Notes: generated by a model from the sequence alone, not told the origin. 64,000 nt of DNA from Siphonodentalium dalli (GCA_032622095.1 CP136064.1:142493954-142557953); one strand, 5' to 3'. Shown: positions 32,870 to 44,969, counted from the stretch's first letter. Numbers and translations are program-made.

Positions 32870-33238
32870 GGATATGGAAAACCCAGAGAGGGAGGGTAAA
32901 TAGGGTCGTCATCGGATATAATCAGATATGAAAGCCCAATCACTTTCAGCAAATGAGCACTTAAGCATGGAGTAACGAAGAGACTAGCAACAAAATCAAA
33001 TGAACAAAACAAGAAAAGCATATATACACATATAGCAAAAATAATCAAAGAGGAGTTTTCAATCATAAAAGAGCTTACTGTAGGTCAGGTCGGGGTCACG
33101 ATTTGACCCATCCAAAACACTCCCCTGACAAAAGTACCCCTAGGTATCAAATTTCGTCCAAATCCGTCCGGCAGTTTTCCCGGCCATTGCTAACAAACAG
33201 ACAAACAGACAGACATACGTCCCAAAATATATATTAGA

Positions 33239-33840
33239 TAGCAGGTGACCCGACTTCGTCCGGGCTTTGACCTTGAATTGATAATTTTGAAGGTCAAGGT
33301 CAGGTCGGGGTCACAATTTGACTGGTCCATGAGAGTTCCCGGACAAAAGTGGCCCTAGGTAGCAAGTTTGGACTCCATCTGTAGGGCCGTTTTCGAGTCT
33401 ATAACGGACACACACACATACATATATATACTTTGTGGCTACCCGTTTCAAGGTGACGGTCACCTCGGGCGGAAAAACTGACCCGATGAAAATCTCCCCC
33501 ATTCCCAGGAACCCCTAAGTACGAACACAGACATAAGGATCACACAACACGCTCCTGTCTGGACACAGACACAACACGCTCATGTCTGGACACATCACGC
33601 TCTTTATCAACGACACTGCAGATACGAACGCTCTTTAACTATCATGCTATTAACACCCATAATTCCAAGACGGCGGCAGTGGGAATGGAGAATGAGTGCC
33701 CGAAGCTTCTCAAAAGCAATGCGACGACACTTCATGTGGGTTTTTACCCATAGATAGGAAGTTTGGTCGAAATCCGTCCGGCAGTTTTCCCGGCCATAGG
33801 TAACAGACAAACAGACAGAAGTCCCAAAATATATATTAGA
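33239..33840 (-). mobile_element. H1 Helitron-like element, copy B
   Basis: The 3' end on the - strand is a stem with CCCGGACGAAGTCGGG (33249-33264), then CACCTGCTA directly against the TC start of copy A; the final G of CTAG is missing or changed. The 5' end is TCTAATATATATTTTGGGAC at 33840. The body matches 300-695 closely (caacgacactgc…, gaacgctctttaactatca). It is about 600 bp, with no gene. Confidence 0.75.
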
Positions 33841-35450
33841 CTAGCAGGTTAGCCCGCCACTGGCGGCATTCGTCCCATGGCTTTGTTCGAAAAAGCAATT
33901 GCAACAGGTTCCGAGACACTTGTGCTGCATTTGCAGCAAATTTCGGCAATAGTCAGAAACATGACAATTTTAATTTAATTTTTTGTTTTTCAATGAGTTA
34001 ATTATTTTGTTTTTCAATGAGTTAATTGTGCTTTTTTAAATTTTACCCGATTTTTTTTGGTTTTTCAAGGAGTTAATTGTGCCTTTTTAATTTTGTTTTT
34101 CAATTTTACCCGATTTTTTTTGTTTTTCAATGAACCCGTCCATGACACTTGCCGTATTTAGCAAGTTTGAGCTCAATCGGTTCGAGTCTATAAAGGACAC
34201 ACACATATATATGACACTTCCCGTAGGTAGCAATTTTGAGCTCAATCGGCATTCCCTGTAAATTCCCAGTCAATATTTAGCAAGTTTGAGCTCAATCGGT
34301 TCGAGTCTATAAAGGACACACTCATATATATGGCACTTCCCGTAGGTAGCAAGTTTGAGCTCAATCGGCATTCCCTGGAATTTCCCAGTCACCAACGCGG
34401 CGTAATTTTGGTACATATATAGAGACCAATTGTCCATCGGCTGTCATGTGTAGTAAAGATGTCTTATAAGCCGACATTGCCGTGGGGATGCCCGTTCCTA
34501 CACGCGTTTTCGATTCTATGAAGTACGGGCTCGCCAATACGACAGCGACGACCACCTGGTCAAACTACACTCACGTACCAAGTTTCGTCCCGATCGGTCG
34601 AGGTGTTGGTATCTGATGCAAAAGACGAAATTGTGAGTGTTGGTCAATAGTCCCCCGCCGTGAACCTCATCGTCGCAAAGAGCGGACAGTCAATTAACCC
34701 CGTTGTGAACCTCAATCACCAACGCGACGTAAACATGTGTTGCGTTCTAAAAATAGGAAAGCACTTTCTCTCTGCATAATTCTGCAGATGCTAATAACGT
34801 TGCTCCCCGTAGGTAGCAATATCGTTGTTGTTGATATTTACGGCTTTGGGGCTATTTTCTTATTTAGCAAGTTTGAGCTCAATCGGTTCGAGTCTATAAA
34901 GGACACACTCATATATATGACACTTCCCGTGGGTAGCAAGTTTGAGCTCAATCGGCATTCCCTGGAATTTCCCGTAGATTGGCAGATTCCAGTAGCTTTA
35001 TAACGATATATCTGGGGAGAAATCTGATGCTATATTCGTGATTATCTGGGATGATTTCGGTATATAATTATATACTGTAAAAACAAAGCGCGCCATCCGT
35101 GCTCGCAGGGTTGGTCAGAAACAAATGTTTTTTAAATTTAATGTATGTTCCGTATATCTCTCTGCAGATGCAAATAACGTTGAATGGCAAACAGACGCTC
35201 TTTATAGAGATGCGTCAAAAACAAACGCTCATTAAATAATCACTTGATTAACCCCCGCCGTGCCTTTGCGGTGATTTGAGATTGGAGAACGGGTGCTCTG
35301 AGCTTCTCTAAACCTTGACCACGGTCGTGTCGGTGGGATTTGACACTTACATAGGAAGTTTGAGCTCAATCTTTACACGCGTTTTGGATTCTATGAAGTA
35401 CACACACACACACACACATATATACGAAGTCTCAAAATATATAGTATAGA
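33841..35450 (-). mobile_element. H1-related Helitron-like element, copy C (1.6 kb)
   Basis: The 3' end CTAG (33841-33844) touches the TC start of copy B with no spare base. The hairpin region reads AGCCCGCCACTGGCGGCATTCG on the + strand in two adjoining parts. The 5' end on the - strand is TCTATACTATATATTTTGAG at 35450. It contains repeated modules: 'gcaagtttgagctcaatcgg' at 34161, 34280, 34351 and 34867, and again at 34938 after 'gtgg'. The length suggests internal duplication or fusion of more than one copy. There is no coding. Confidence 0.65.
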
Positions 35451-35454
35451 TAGA

Positions 35455-36005
35455 CTAGCCGATGAGCCCGACGTTGTCCGGGCTATTCAAAAACCAAATT
35501 TCAAGTCGATAGCTCCACCCGTTTCAAAAACCAAATTTCAAGTCGATAGCTCTACCCGTTTCCGATATCTGGTCTGCGCATGCGCGAAGCTGGCGTCGCA
35601 CGGGCTCGGCGACCCGATAAAATTCGTATCCGGGGCAAGATACATTCACATACCAAATTTCAAGTCGATGGCTCCACCCGTTTCCGAGATCTCGTCTGCG
35701 CATGCGCGAAGCTGGCGTCGCACGGGCTCGGCGACCCGATAAAATTCTTATCCGGGGCAAGATACATTCACATACCAAATTTCAAGTCGATAGCTCCACC
35801 CGTTTCCGAGATCTCGTCTGCGCATGAGCGAAACGGGCGCCGCACGGGCATGCCAATACGACAACGTTCACCGCCTGGTCAAACTACACACACGTACCAA
35901 GTTTCGTCCCGATCGGTCGAGAATCGTAGATTTGTATTAATGACAAACATACAGACAGACAGACAGACAAACAAACAGACAGAGGTCTTCAAAATATATA
36001 TGAGA
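35455..36005 (-). mobile_element. H1 Helitron-like element, copy D
   Basis: The 3' end is CTAG (35455-35458) with stem GCCCGGACAACGTCGGGC (35466-35483). The 5' end is TCTCATATATATTTTGAAGA at 36005, preceded by A. It contains three ~122-bp tandem modules (TGCGCATG words at 35575, 35697 and 35818), the first two ending in GCGCG. The modules correspond to the body of the single copy at 18092-18768. Confidence 0.78.
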
Positions 36006-37473
36006 TAGATGACACCGATTGCAGTCGATGCAACCAAACGTATCCCAGTCTCATGCATATAGGTATCCAGAATGTTCATAAGAGTTTTCACAGATGGTAC
36101 GAAACAGATTTTGATATTCGCTGATTGACATATATACATATTATCTTTCTTGAGAACATGCGTACTGATATATTCCTTGCCTATATTGCCTAGGCGGTTG
36201 TATCACAAGGTAACTTTAACTGCTGTGTGATGAGTATCATCTTTTAAAGCGATGTGTGTGATTCATGTCTCTTATATTCTGACTAATATTTGTGATGGGG
36301 ATATGTGTATCATGCCATAAAAGACGGTGAATTATATTGATTTATATCTGTTTAGCATAATTTTTTTTGAAAAACCGCTGGCGGAAGGAACTATCAGTTA
36401 CACCTGAATTCTCGTTTTTGATAACGAAAATTTACATTAATATTTACCCTACAACTCCCTCGACGAACTTCGGTAACCCACACAACCATTCGAACATCGG
36501 TCATGTAACTGAATATTAATAAAAAATGTTGCAAGGAGTGCATATTTTATTGCACCGCGTGACCATAAAACGCAACGGAAGCAGACAGAGTTATCTGGCC
36601 GAGGTCCATGGGTACATCGCCCTGATCGGAATAATGATAATGTACACCGCACGACGCATGTCCGTAATGAGCGAGCGAACGTCGAACCAATATAACCCAT
36701 ACACAGTAACATAGAATGGCTCAGGAAACCGCGTCACGCGCATGCGGAAACGCTCTTGAAGTCGGATAGGGGCGGTTTGGAACATAATTGGCCATATCGG
36801 TCGGCGATATCAATGATACGACCATACAGGTGTCAATAACAGGACAAGCACGGGTTTATCTGTTCGATTACAATGAAAATGGTTACGATAAGGCTATAAC
36901 AACGACCTAAGCCAATGTTCGAAATATTTCCATCTTATCATCATGTATATCTATTGAAGGACAATTAAACGCGCGGCATTGCTACAAAGGTACGATTGTC
37001 AAACCTAAGCTGGGCAATTTCAGATGAAGCGCACGCACTATTTCGTTTAGATGCGCGTGCTTGGACCGTTCCGGTGTTTACGATCTTTCGATAATGAGAA
37101 GTTATGGGTCGCTATACGATTATCGCCGATATCATGATCATGCTAATGCTCACGTACGGACTATACCCATCCTGGCCAAGTGATCCTGCTAATATGTTAT
37201 AATTCTGGTGGATCCTGCAAAAATGATATGATGCTGTTATGGCAAATATATGCTGTAATATAAGAAAAGGTTTTCATTTTAGCGGTGATCGGATAATCTG
37301 AACATATCCAAGAAAGCCATCATGTGTGTCAAACATTCACAATTATATATATTGCGAAATATTTTAATACTGGTTGTAGTTGTTTCTAATCGACTATAAT
37401 CAAGATTGCTATTCACGTCGTTTTGCAAACACTATTAGTAATTTTTTCAAAAATATGTATGTTGTTGGGGCTC
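36006..37473. other. No gene recognised
   Basis: Mixed-composition DNA with open frames under 90 codons on both strands. None has a recognisable domain, signal peptide or repeat. No inverted or tandem repeat stood out. Confidence 0.4.
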
Positions 37474-37522
37474 GTTTACATTGGTGTAGATCTGTGTACA
37501 TTTCTACACGCACACTAGTGTA
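37474..37522. repeat. Inverted-repeat element end, mirrored at 39889-39914
   Basis: The 26-bp phrase starting GTTTACATTGGTGTAGATC here is repeated in inverse orientation at 39889-39914. It also folds on itself: GTTTACA…CTACAC with AGTGTAAAC at ~37513-37521. The pair could be the ends of a 2.4-kb element carrying a LINE fragment, or two copies of a small MITE. Confidence 0.5.
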
Positions 37523-38395
37523 AACGGCCAGATACAGAAATGCACACAGAACGGAAACGGTAATAGTTCGCGTGAGCACAAATCGTATCGGTTAAAATTC
37601 ACGGACAACACCGAGGCATTGCAACAGGCAAATCGGATATGACTATTCATTACTCGAGCTTGTTTGGCGTATATATATGTGCTTAATCTTTGTCAGTTCA
37701 ACCCGCGTATTAAGCTATCCCATAGCATCAGGTGATTCGCGAAAGTGATCACATTTAAGTACTTGGTATATGGCCGAGTAAATAATCGATCTTCATGTTC
37801 ATTTTTCATTTTTCACACCTGGCCGACCATGGTTCTGGTATACTGTCCCCTCTCCCCGGTAGAACAAAAGCTAAACGGATCAAGGGGAGGGATGCACATG
37901 GAATTATGCAAGTTCGTGAGATTGGTCTGGTTCAAGGAGATGGAAATTCTGATGTGGAGTGTCTCACACGGAGACACTATAGATACGTCCCTTTGAGGCA
38001 TAGATAAATTCGCTTTGGCCTGCTGATAGTGGGCTCATTTTGCCTGGCCTAAACTGACCGTAATGCTTTATTCTCTTATCCAAGTTACATGATAGGATAT
38101 TGAGACAGAGGTAGGTATATACAAAGAGATGAAGCATATAAACAATATTTACATCCGGTTTTACATGGCCTAAAAAAAATGACATACAATTACACACATG
38201 TGCCATTTATAAAATAAGTATGTTGCCTTGTACATCAATTGTGCATAATTGTTTGTCATGATTAACAGCAACAGCAGCAACAACAACATCACCTGTCGAG
38301 ATAGCGGGTTCATATGTTGTATATCACTTGCATTCGGTCGATTTATTGCGTGTGTGATAATAACAACAACAACAACGGCAACAACATCAACCACG

Positions 38396-39790
38396 TTATG
38401 TGTTGCGAGTATTTTCTACTTCACTAAATATAGTTCTGATAAAAGAACATAACTTGCGTAGGAAATGTGGGTCATTTGAGTTCAGAACGTCACTCATTAT
38501 TTCTACATTAGCCCGTTCAGCATGTCCACTTTGGATTAGATGAGATCTTTGAGTCTTAGATTTGTAATGAAATTCATCTCCAATTTGACTTTTGCTACAC
38601 AAAATACATTTCCTGTTCTTATGATCGGTGCTATCCCACCTTCCGGTTTCGATTGGTCGAAATTTACATAAAATTGTTCGATTTTTGTAGTTACAGGTCG
38701 AGATATTTCTCAAAGTAAATTTCGTGTTTGAATATTTGGTAAATTTTCCCCCTACTGCAACCATTGTTCATATCAGCTCTCCAGGTTAATTTGAATTGAT
38801 TTACTATACTACACCGCACATAATCCAGAAATTAGTTCGGGTTTTGTATTCTTGGAGCATCAATTAAGTGGGATTGATTACACGAATTTTCTCGATTTTT
38901 CAGGTTCCACTTGAAAGATTTCGTGTCATTGCCCTTTAGTAGACATTCAGATAAGTCAAACAAGATCTTCCCAATTCGATTTTTATTCATGTTTTTCAGG
39001 TGTACCCAGTATTTCATTAATCGCACTTTGATTTCAATTTCTATGGGTTGTCTACCTGATTCGCCGTACACCACATAGTCTGGTGTAGACTGCTTCAGGT
39101 TCATAACATGCTTGCAGAATTTTTTGTGAACTTTCTCCATAATGTTGTTGTCACTAAACCCCCATATCCCACTGCCGTATAAAAGAACCGGCAGCACGCA
39201 CAAGTCGAATAATTCAAAGATAGTTTTTACAGATAGACAATTTAAACGTGATTTACTGATAACAGCATAGTATTACATTGCGCGCGTCCCCTTGTTTGGC
39301 AAAATCTTTTTGGTTTCCGAGTAAGAACCAGATTAAAAAAATATTACGATTTCTATTTCTTTCTTATCGTAGGTAAATCGGGTATTTTTTGGCGCACTTC
39401 GCTTCGATACCAATAAAATCTTTGTTTTCTCAACATTGACGGTCAATATTGGGCGAACATATCAAGTTCATTTTGTGACTTTAAGACCTTGTCATCAGCA
39501 TATAAGATTAGTAACAGTTTTAAGTATGTTTGCAAACGTTCCTGGATATGCATGGATAGTTTTTGGAGTCCAGATACGCCTTGCGCAGTCATAAACGCTT
39601 CCAGAATGTTAAGATACATTGCAAATAGGAGAGGGGATGGGTTTACTCATTGTCTAACTCCTAAAAGGCATGGGAATGTTGCGGTCAAGCTATTTCCTAA
39701 CCGGACACGAGATTTAATATTAGAGTACATGTTTTTAACAACTCTTAGAAATATTCCATTTATTCCGGCTAGTAGCAATTAACTTATGTA
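38396..39790 (-). pseudogene. Decayed LINE reverse transcriptase and C-terminus
   Basis: Read on the - strand from 39790: GIFLRVVKNMYSNIKS, LGVRQ then a TGA stop (where related RTs have GVRQGE), NPSPLLFAMYLNILEAF, and LYADD (39491-39502). After frame breaks comes LPVLLYGSGIWGFSDNN…FCKHVMNLKQSTPDYVVYGESGRQPIEIEIK (39203-38832), then FRPIETGRWDST…CILCSKSQIGDEFHY (38764-38396). The VYGE.G..P and FRPIETGRW/CxLC…IGDEFH blocks match the AATTG-tailed LINE copies at 12.4 and 15.4 kb, so this is a third, longer, older member. The last cysteine of the knuckle is lost. Confidence 0.75.
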
Positions 39791-40164
39791 GTGAATTATC
39801 CATTACCAGTACCGACGAGCGCTCGTACACTATATCAGTAATCATGTTGTGATAACAGTAATCCGTGACACAAGACTACACACATGTTTGTACACAGATC
39901 TACACCAATGTAAATATACCCTGAATGTTTCGTATACAGAGAATGGATTTTTCTCAAATCACTTGGATATTTGGTAATCAAAACCTCCTATTAACGAGCT
40001 CACAAGTCAGATCTAAATAATTTCTGGTATCAAAACAACTAAAGCGTACATATTCTGCTTCTAAGGTGTGAAATCGAACACGGCATCTTTAATAAACACT
40101 AATCCGTGTTCTGACCCTAGATGACTCAGGTTGCCAATCCAGAATGAAACATCAAGAATGACTT

Positions 40165-40800
40165 AAACTATAAAGACCGAAAACCGCATCCCTCTAGCCC
40201 GTGCGGTTGCCATGGGAGGTGGCCAAAATGACAACCATGCATAGCCGTTTTGGTATTTATGAACCGATTTTGACCAAACAAACGACGTTTTATGGTGGCC
40301 CACCCAAATTATACTATAAAAATCGAAAACCGCGTCCTTTAGCCCGCGCGGTTGCCACATGAGGTGGCCAAAATGGCAACAATAGCCGTTTTGCTATTTA
40401 TGAACCGATTTTGACAAAATAAACGACGTTTAGGGTGGCCCACCACAAATTATACCATAAAAACCGAAAACCGCATCTCACTAGCCCGTGAGGTTGCCAC
40501 ATGAGGTGGCCAAAATGGCAACCGTAGCCGTTTTGTTATTTATGAACCGATTTTGACCAAATAAACGACGCGGTAGGGTGGGACACACTTAATTATACTA
40601 TAAAAATATATTATAGTATAATTTGGGGTGGGCCACAATATAGCCTCGTTTATTTGGTCAAAATCGGTTCATAAATACCAAAATCGACTATATGGTTGCC
40701 ATTTTGTCCACCTCATGTGGCAACCGCACGGGCTAGAGGGTGCGGTTTCTGTTTTTATAGTATAATTGGGGTGGGCCACCATACCGCGTCTTTTATTCGG
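40165..40800. repeat. ~145-bp tandem repeat followed by its own inverted copy
   Basis: The word 'cgaaaaccgc' occurs at 40178, 40324 and 40465 (steps 146 and 141), each inside a unit with 'gaggtggccaaaatgg', 'tttatgaaccgatttt' and 'gtgg..cac…aattatac'. At about 40608 the sequence turns: 40612-40765 is the reverse complement of the third unit. The arms are ~145 bp with almost no loop. It has foldback architecture and no coding. Confidence 0.85.
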
Positions 40801-41097
40801 TACATATACATACCACCCATTGCCATGAGGGCACTCCCTATATACTACATGTATATATATACACCCAAACAAATGGCATATTTCATTGCTCCAATGATCA
40901 GTTAATATGAAAAATACAAAATAATGTCGCAATTCTCAAGCAGTTCCAAACAATAGAAACTACTCAAGATAATATCAGTAAAAAATAGTCACATTTTTCA
41001 CTTCCGGTGGCCATTTTGGTGGCCATCTTGGACCGGGGGGCTACAATTTTGACCTAAGCCGCTAGCATTGTGTCTTAGCTTCACAACAATATTTAAG

Positions 41098-41240
41098 AAA
41101 TAAATACACGGTGTAGAGGTGTGTATGGTCAAGTTGTACCACAAAAAACTGATTGTAGGACGACGCGTATCGGAGTCCTACAATCAGTTTTTTTGTGGTA
41201 CAACTTGACCATACACACCGATACACCGTGTAGTTATTTC
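41098..41240. repeat. Large perfect-type hairpin (~63-bp arms)
   Basis: The left arm 41098-41161 and right arm 41175-41240 are inverted copies with a few changes. The loop is about 13 bases around 'gacgcgtatcgg'. The arms include 'gtggtacaacttgacc' and 'acaccgtgta'. It is a probable foldback or MITE-like element. I found no clear target duplication beside it. Confidence 0.9.
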
Positions 41241-42999
41241 TTTTGTAATACGACTGAAAGTTTATGGTCACAATTTGACTGAATAGTCAACGAAATACTG
41301 CGCTTTTTCGGTTTCAGGTGAGAAAACATTTCGTGGTGTAATTCGTATTGGGCGTACTCGATTTCTTTGCTTGGAGTACTCTGGTAATTTGTTTGCGTAA
41401 ATAATCGTTGTGATTGGCTAAAAAACGATGTGTTTTCAGCGGCGCCCGTGCCTTTCATTTAAGTTGTACAGGAAATACGATTGCTGTCATTTCTGTGTTG
41501 AACGTTGTTGGGACAACATGAATATGATCATCGACTATGGACCATTTTCCTTACACAAAGCGATCTAAGTGATCTAGTTTACTAAACTAATCTTATTCCC
41601 CTTCTGTACTGGTGAACAAACGCTTTCATTTTCAACTTGATTCCGAAATATCGAATATGATCGAGATTCGAATCGACGAATGCACAACCCGGCCCCATGG
41701 ATTTATTTTGTCATTTAATATACTTTTTAAGTAACATTCTTTGGTCGTAACATATATCAATATACCATAACATCATTTGAACCATATTCATTGGCAACCA
41801 AACTGGTTTCAAGCGACAAATCGCTAGAAAATTCGCAAGATTGTCAAGATGTAGCAAAATTCCAAGGGTTGCGGGTGTACTCCGTTGATGCCCCGTTTGT
41901 GCGGAGTTAGAAAAGACGGGAAAAGTCGCGCGCGGCGATCTGAATAAACCGATTTTTTTCGTGGTACAATTGGAAACAGTAGAATTGCCATGTACCACAA
42001 AACTGGAACGAGATAGCCATGGTAACTCGGGCCACTGGCCAATCAGGACATGGCTCTTAAGCATAGTTAGGCAGGGTCGTATTACAAATACATTTGTATA
42101 CATTTGTCAAGATTTTCTCTATATAATTTGCATCAAACTGACTTTTAGTACCTCTTCTTTAAACACGGCGGTCATATTGGACGCCATCTTGCTTTGTGTC
42201 TACGCGGCAAATTTCTTTAACAAAAGACCACTTGTTTAACAAAAGGCGACTGTTAACAATGCTATAAAAGTTGAGGGACATAATAAGGAAGAAAATGAGA
42301 GGGGTGAAGTTAAGTCCTGTGATTTGGGGTGTAGGGGTAACTTATCAGCTTCAAGACCTGTCCAGACTATTATATTTGCGTTTCCATTGCCGTCGCGTGA
42401 CATTTTGACCGCAGGTGACGTCACCATTGATATTATATATCATATATTTGTTGCCACTGGTGGATAGAGTTTTCCAATACCTACAAAATGACACATCACC
42501 TGTCACAATCCAATCACAACGACATCACGTATATGGGATACCGTTTCCCCCACCCCATCATAATCGGAAATCAATGGTAACTAAGTAAGGTTAAACTTTG
42601 ACCCAGTAGATACACTAGGGCCAAAAATATTTGTGATAACATCATTTTTCCTGAAAAATACACATTAGGGTACATCAAAATGCCAAAGAAGTTACTGTAT
42701 GGGGGTGCACCAGGGGTCCTACCAGCCCATGGACTAAAATTGGTACGCGCACACAAGAGTGCAACCACAGCCGCATTCGTTGGTGTATTCGCGTACGCAT
42801 GTAAACCTGGAAGCGCAGGACAATCGGTCGCGACACCCTGTCATCTCCCGATAAACAGAATGAAAGTGTCAATGACACTGTAGCTAAACTTGGAACGGGA
42901 ATAATTCAATGTGTTACAGTCAATGGAACGAGTAGGAATGCGGTAAGTTGAAAGGTCTAAGTAACACTACATGTAGATTATCAACATGAACAGATATAT
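41241..42999. other. No gene recognised
   Basis: Contains a weaker inverted pair, 'gtggtacaatt' (41961) and 'atgtaccacaaa' (41991), echoing the hairpin just upstream. Open frames up to 130 codons on the - strand (42103-41711) show no domain I know. Confidence 0.4.
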
Positions 43000-44277
43000 A
43001 TAAAGTAAAATCCAAGATGCATAGTTGCTGACGGCTATGTTTTCATTCAAAAACATTTGATAGTGTCCATCAAGTAGATCAATATCAAGATTAATATGAA
43101 GTTTGGTGATGATCGTTTGAGGGAAGTGGACTGTAGTGTGTGCCAAAGGTTTAGTCATGCAAAGAGTAAAATCAATGATGGCTGACAGCGGACATCTTTT
43201 ATGGCCGAATGGCCCTAAAATGACTCGTTCCCATCTACATTTCAATGTTAACAGCCATGACAAATTTCACGATGACCCGACCAAAGGTACGACCTGTAGC
43301 CCGTACCAAAGGATTTAGTCATGCAATGATTAAAATCCAAGATGGCTTCCAGCGGTCATGTTTTATGGCCGAATGACCCCAAAATGACTCTTTCCCAACT
43401 ACATGTCAATGTTAATATCCATGACAAATTGCATGATGATCCGACAAAAGATACATGTATCACCTGTAGAATGTGTCAAAGAATTTAGTCATACAAAGAG
43501 TAAAATCCAAGATGGCTACCGGTGGCCAAGTTTTATGGCCGAATGACCCCAAAATGACTCGTTCCCATTTATATGTCAATATTAACTTTCAGGACAAATT
43601 TCATGATGATCAGACGAACACCCGGCCTGTAGCTCGTGCTAATGCATTCAATTTTGAAATCCAAGATGGCCGATGACTCATTCCCATCTACATGTCAACT
43701 CAACACCCATGACAAATTTTATAATGATCCGACCAAAGGTACGACTTGTAGCCTGTGCCAAAGGATTTAGTCATGCAAAGAGTAAAATCCAAGATGGCTG
43801 CCAAAGGCCATCTTTATGGCCGAATGACCCCAAAATGATTCGTTCCCATCTACGTGTCAATGTCAACAGCCATGGCAAATTTCATGATGATCCAACAAAG
43901 GTACGTCCTGTAGCCCGTGCCAAATAAAAGGATTTAGTCATGCAAAGAGTAAAAAAGATGACAAATTTCATGATGATGTACGACCTGTAGCCAGTGCTAA
44001 TGGATTTAATTTTGAAATCCAAGATGGCCGCTGGCGGCCATGTTTTTTTTGCGAATGACCCCAAAATGACTCGTTCCCATCTACATGGCAATATCAACAG
44101 CTATGACAAATTTCATAATGATCCGACCAAAGGTACGACCTGTAGCCCGTGCTAAAGGAAATTGTTGACGAATCACGCACACACACACGCACACCCTCAC
44201 ACACACACACCATCAACACACACACCCACACCCACACACACGCTCAGACACATGCACACACCCTGACACACCCTCAT

Positions 44278-44313
<36 letters not shown>

Positions 44314-44374
44314 GGACGACGGATACCAAGTCATGGCAATAGCTCAAACTTTACAAAGTAAAGTTGAGCTAAAA
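43000..44374 (+). mobile_element. Pearl-like/Helentron-type element with tandem core, copy 1
   Basis: Monomers of about 155-170 bp with 'aagatggc' at 43178, 43341, 43511, 43665, 43793 and 44023, each followed by 'ggcca..ttttatggccgaatgaccccaaaatga' and 'catgacaaattt'. After the last monomer come 'aaattgttgacgaa', a (CA)n tract (44171-44313), 'ggacgacgga' and a terminal hairpin AGCTCAAACTTTAC/GTAAAGTTGAGCT (44341-44370) followed by AAAAA. Core tandem repeat, then microsatellite, then 3' hairpin is the published layout of bivalve pearl elements and Helentron derivatives. It has no coding. Confidence 0.75.
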
Positions 44375-44821
44375 AGTGTGCCAACATTTTATTGTATTTA
44401 GTAATATAGAATCAATATAAAATCATTACAAAGCGTTTAAAAAAAAAAGAGAACCAATTTTAGCATGAACCTTCATCTCATTTCCATTTTTAATATGTGA
44501 TATTTCAATCAAAGCATATTTTAGCATGAACCTTCATCTCATTTCAATTCATGATGCAGCAAGTAAAACTAACAAAAATTGTATTGTGTCCTATGAATGG
44601 CAAGGGCACAGAAAAGAATGATTCTCAGGCATATTTGTTTATAACATAAACTAGGATTTTTAAAACATTTCAATAGAACATACCGTGGGCAGAGAAAGAA
44701 ATTCCAGATCCGGTGAGGAATTATATAATAAAAGACGCATTATTCAATTTTAGATAAATTTTTCAGTTGATAAATAGAGGAACTGTGTTTTCCGTTCAAT
44801 TCATTCTACTACAATTTTCAG

Positions 44822-44969
44822 CCTTACAATCATGGTGCAAACACGAAATATATGTTTGTATGTGCTTTCGTTCTGGATTTTCTGCATATATTTCTATTTG
44901 TGGGAAAAATTCAACATACATAAGGATTAACTGTCATGTGGACTGTTTTTATGGAGATGTAACCGTGAG
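44822..44969 (+). other. Candidate internal exon-like segment
   Basis: A 148-base open stretch lies between an acceptor-like 'acaattttcag' (ending 44821) and a strong donor-like GAG|GTAAGT (GT at 44970). The in-frame product is cysteine-rich (LQSWCKHEIYVCMC…INCHVDCFYGDVTVR). I do not recognise it and no neighbouring exon is evident, so this is only a possibility. Confidence 0.2.

Larger units (their letters stand above)
29181..33076 (-). mobile_element. CR1/L2-type LINE, near full length
   Basis: About 3.9 kb on the - strand: ~207 bp upstream of the ORF, the 885-codon frame (30212-32869), a frameshifted tail (29539-30211) and ~360 bp of 3' UTR ending near AATAAATATGTTTAAACC. The boundaries come from the interrupted H1 Helitron on both sides. 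A 2A-like motif near the N-terminus is known from CR1, L2, Crack and Rex1 elements, and the VPQGSVVGPLMFLIYIND block agrees with that group. I see no clear target duplication. It seems young, because the RT part is undamaged. Confidence 0.82.
28942..33238 (-). mobile_element. H1 Helitron-like element, copy A (split by a LINE)
   Basis: The 3' end on the - strand is a stem GCCCGGACGAAGTCGGGC (28953-28970), a spacer, then CTAG (28942-28945) followed by T. The 5' end is TCTAATATATATTTTGGGAC at 33238. The element's own sequence is only 28942-29180 and 33077-33238. The flanks fit together: 'gaccttgaattgaccctttt' on the left and 'aggtcaggtcggggtcac' on the right are adjacent in copy B at ~33270-33315. 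The LINE therefore landed inside this Helitron. Confidence 0.75.

Noticed and set aside
34161-34210. tRNA-like promoter boxes in 'gagctcaatcggttcgagtc'
   Set aside because: It contains GGTTCGAGTC, like a B box, but the A-box-like word abuts it directly with none of the usual spacing, and the phrase is part of an H1 Helitron module.
28942-36005. RTE-LINE 3' ends or SINEs as an explanation for the 'cccgacttcgtccggg' repeats
   Set aside because: I first took these for LINE-derived tails. Reading the opposite strand gives TC start, hairpin, CTAG end and A^T insertion, which fits Helitrons better.
39489-39782. 97-codon frame on the + strand
   Set aside because: It is antisense to the decayed RT with its YADD motif on the - strand.
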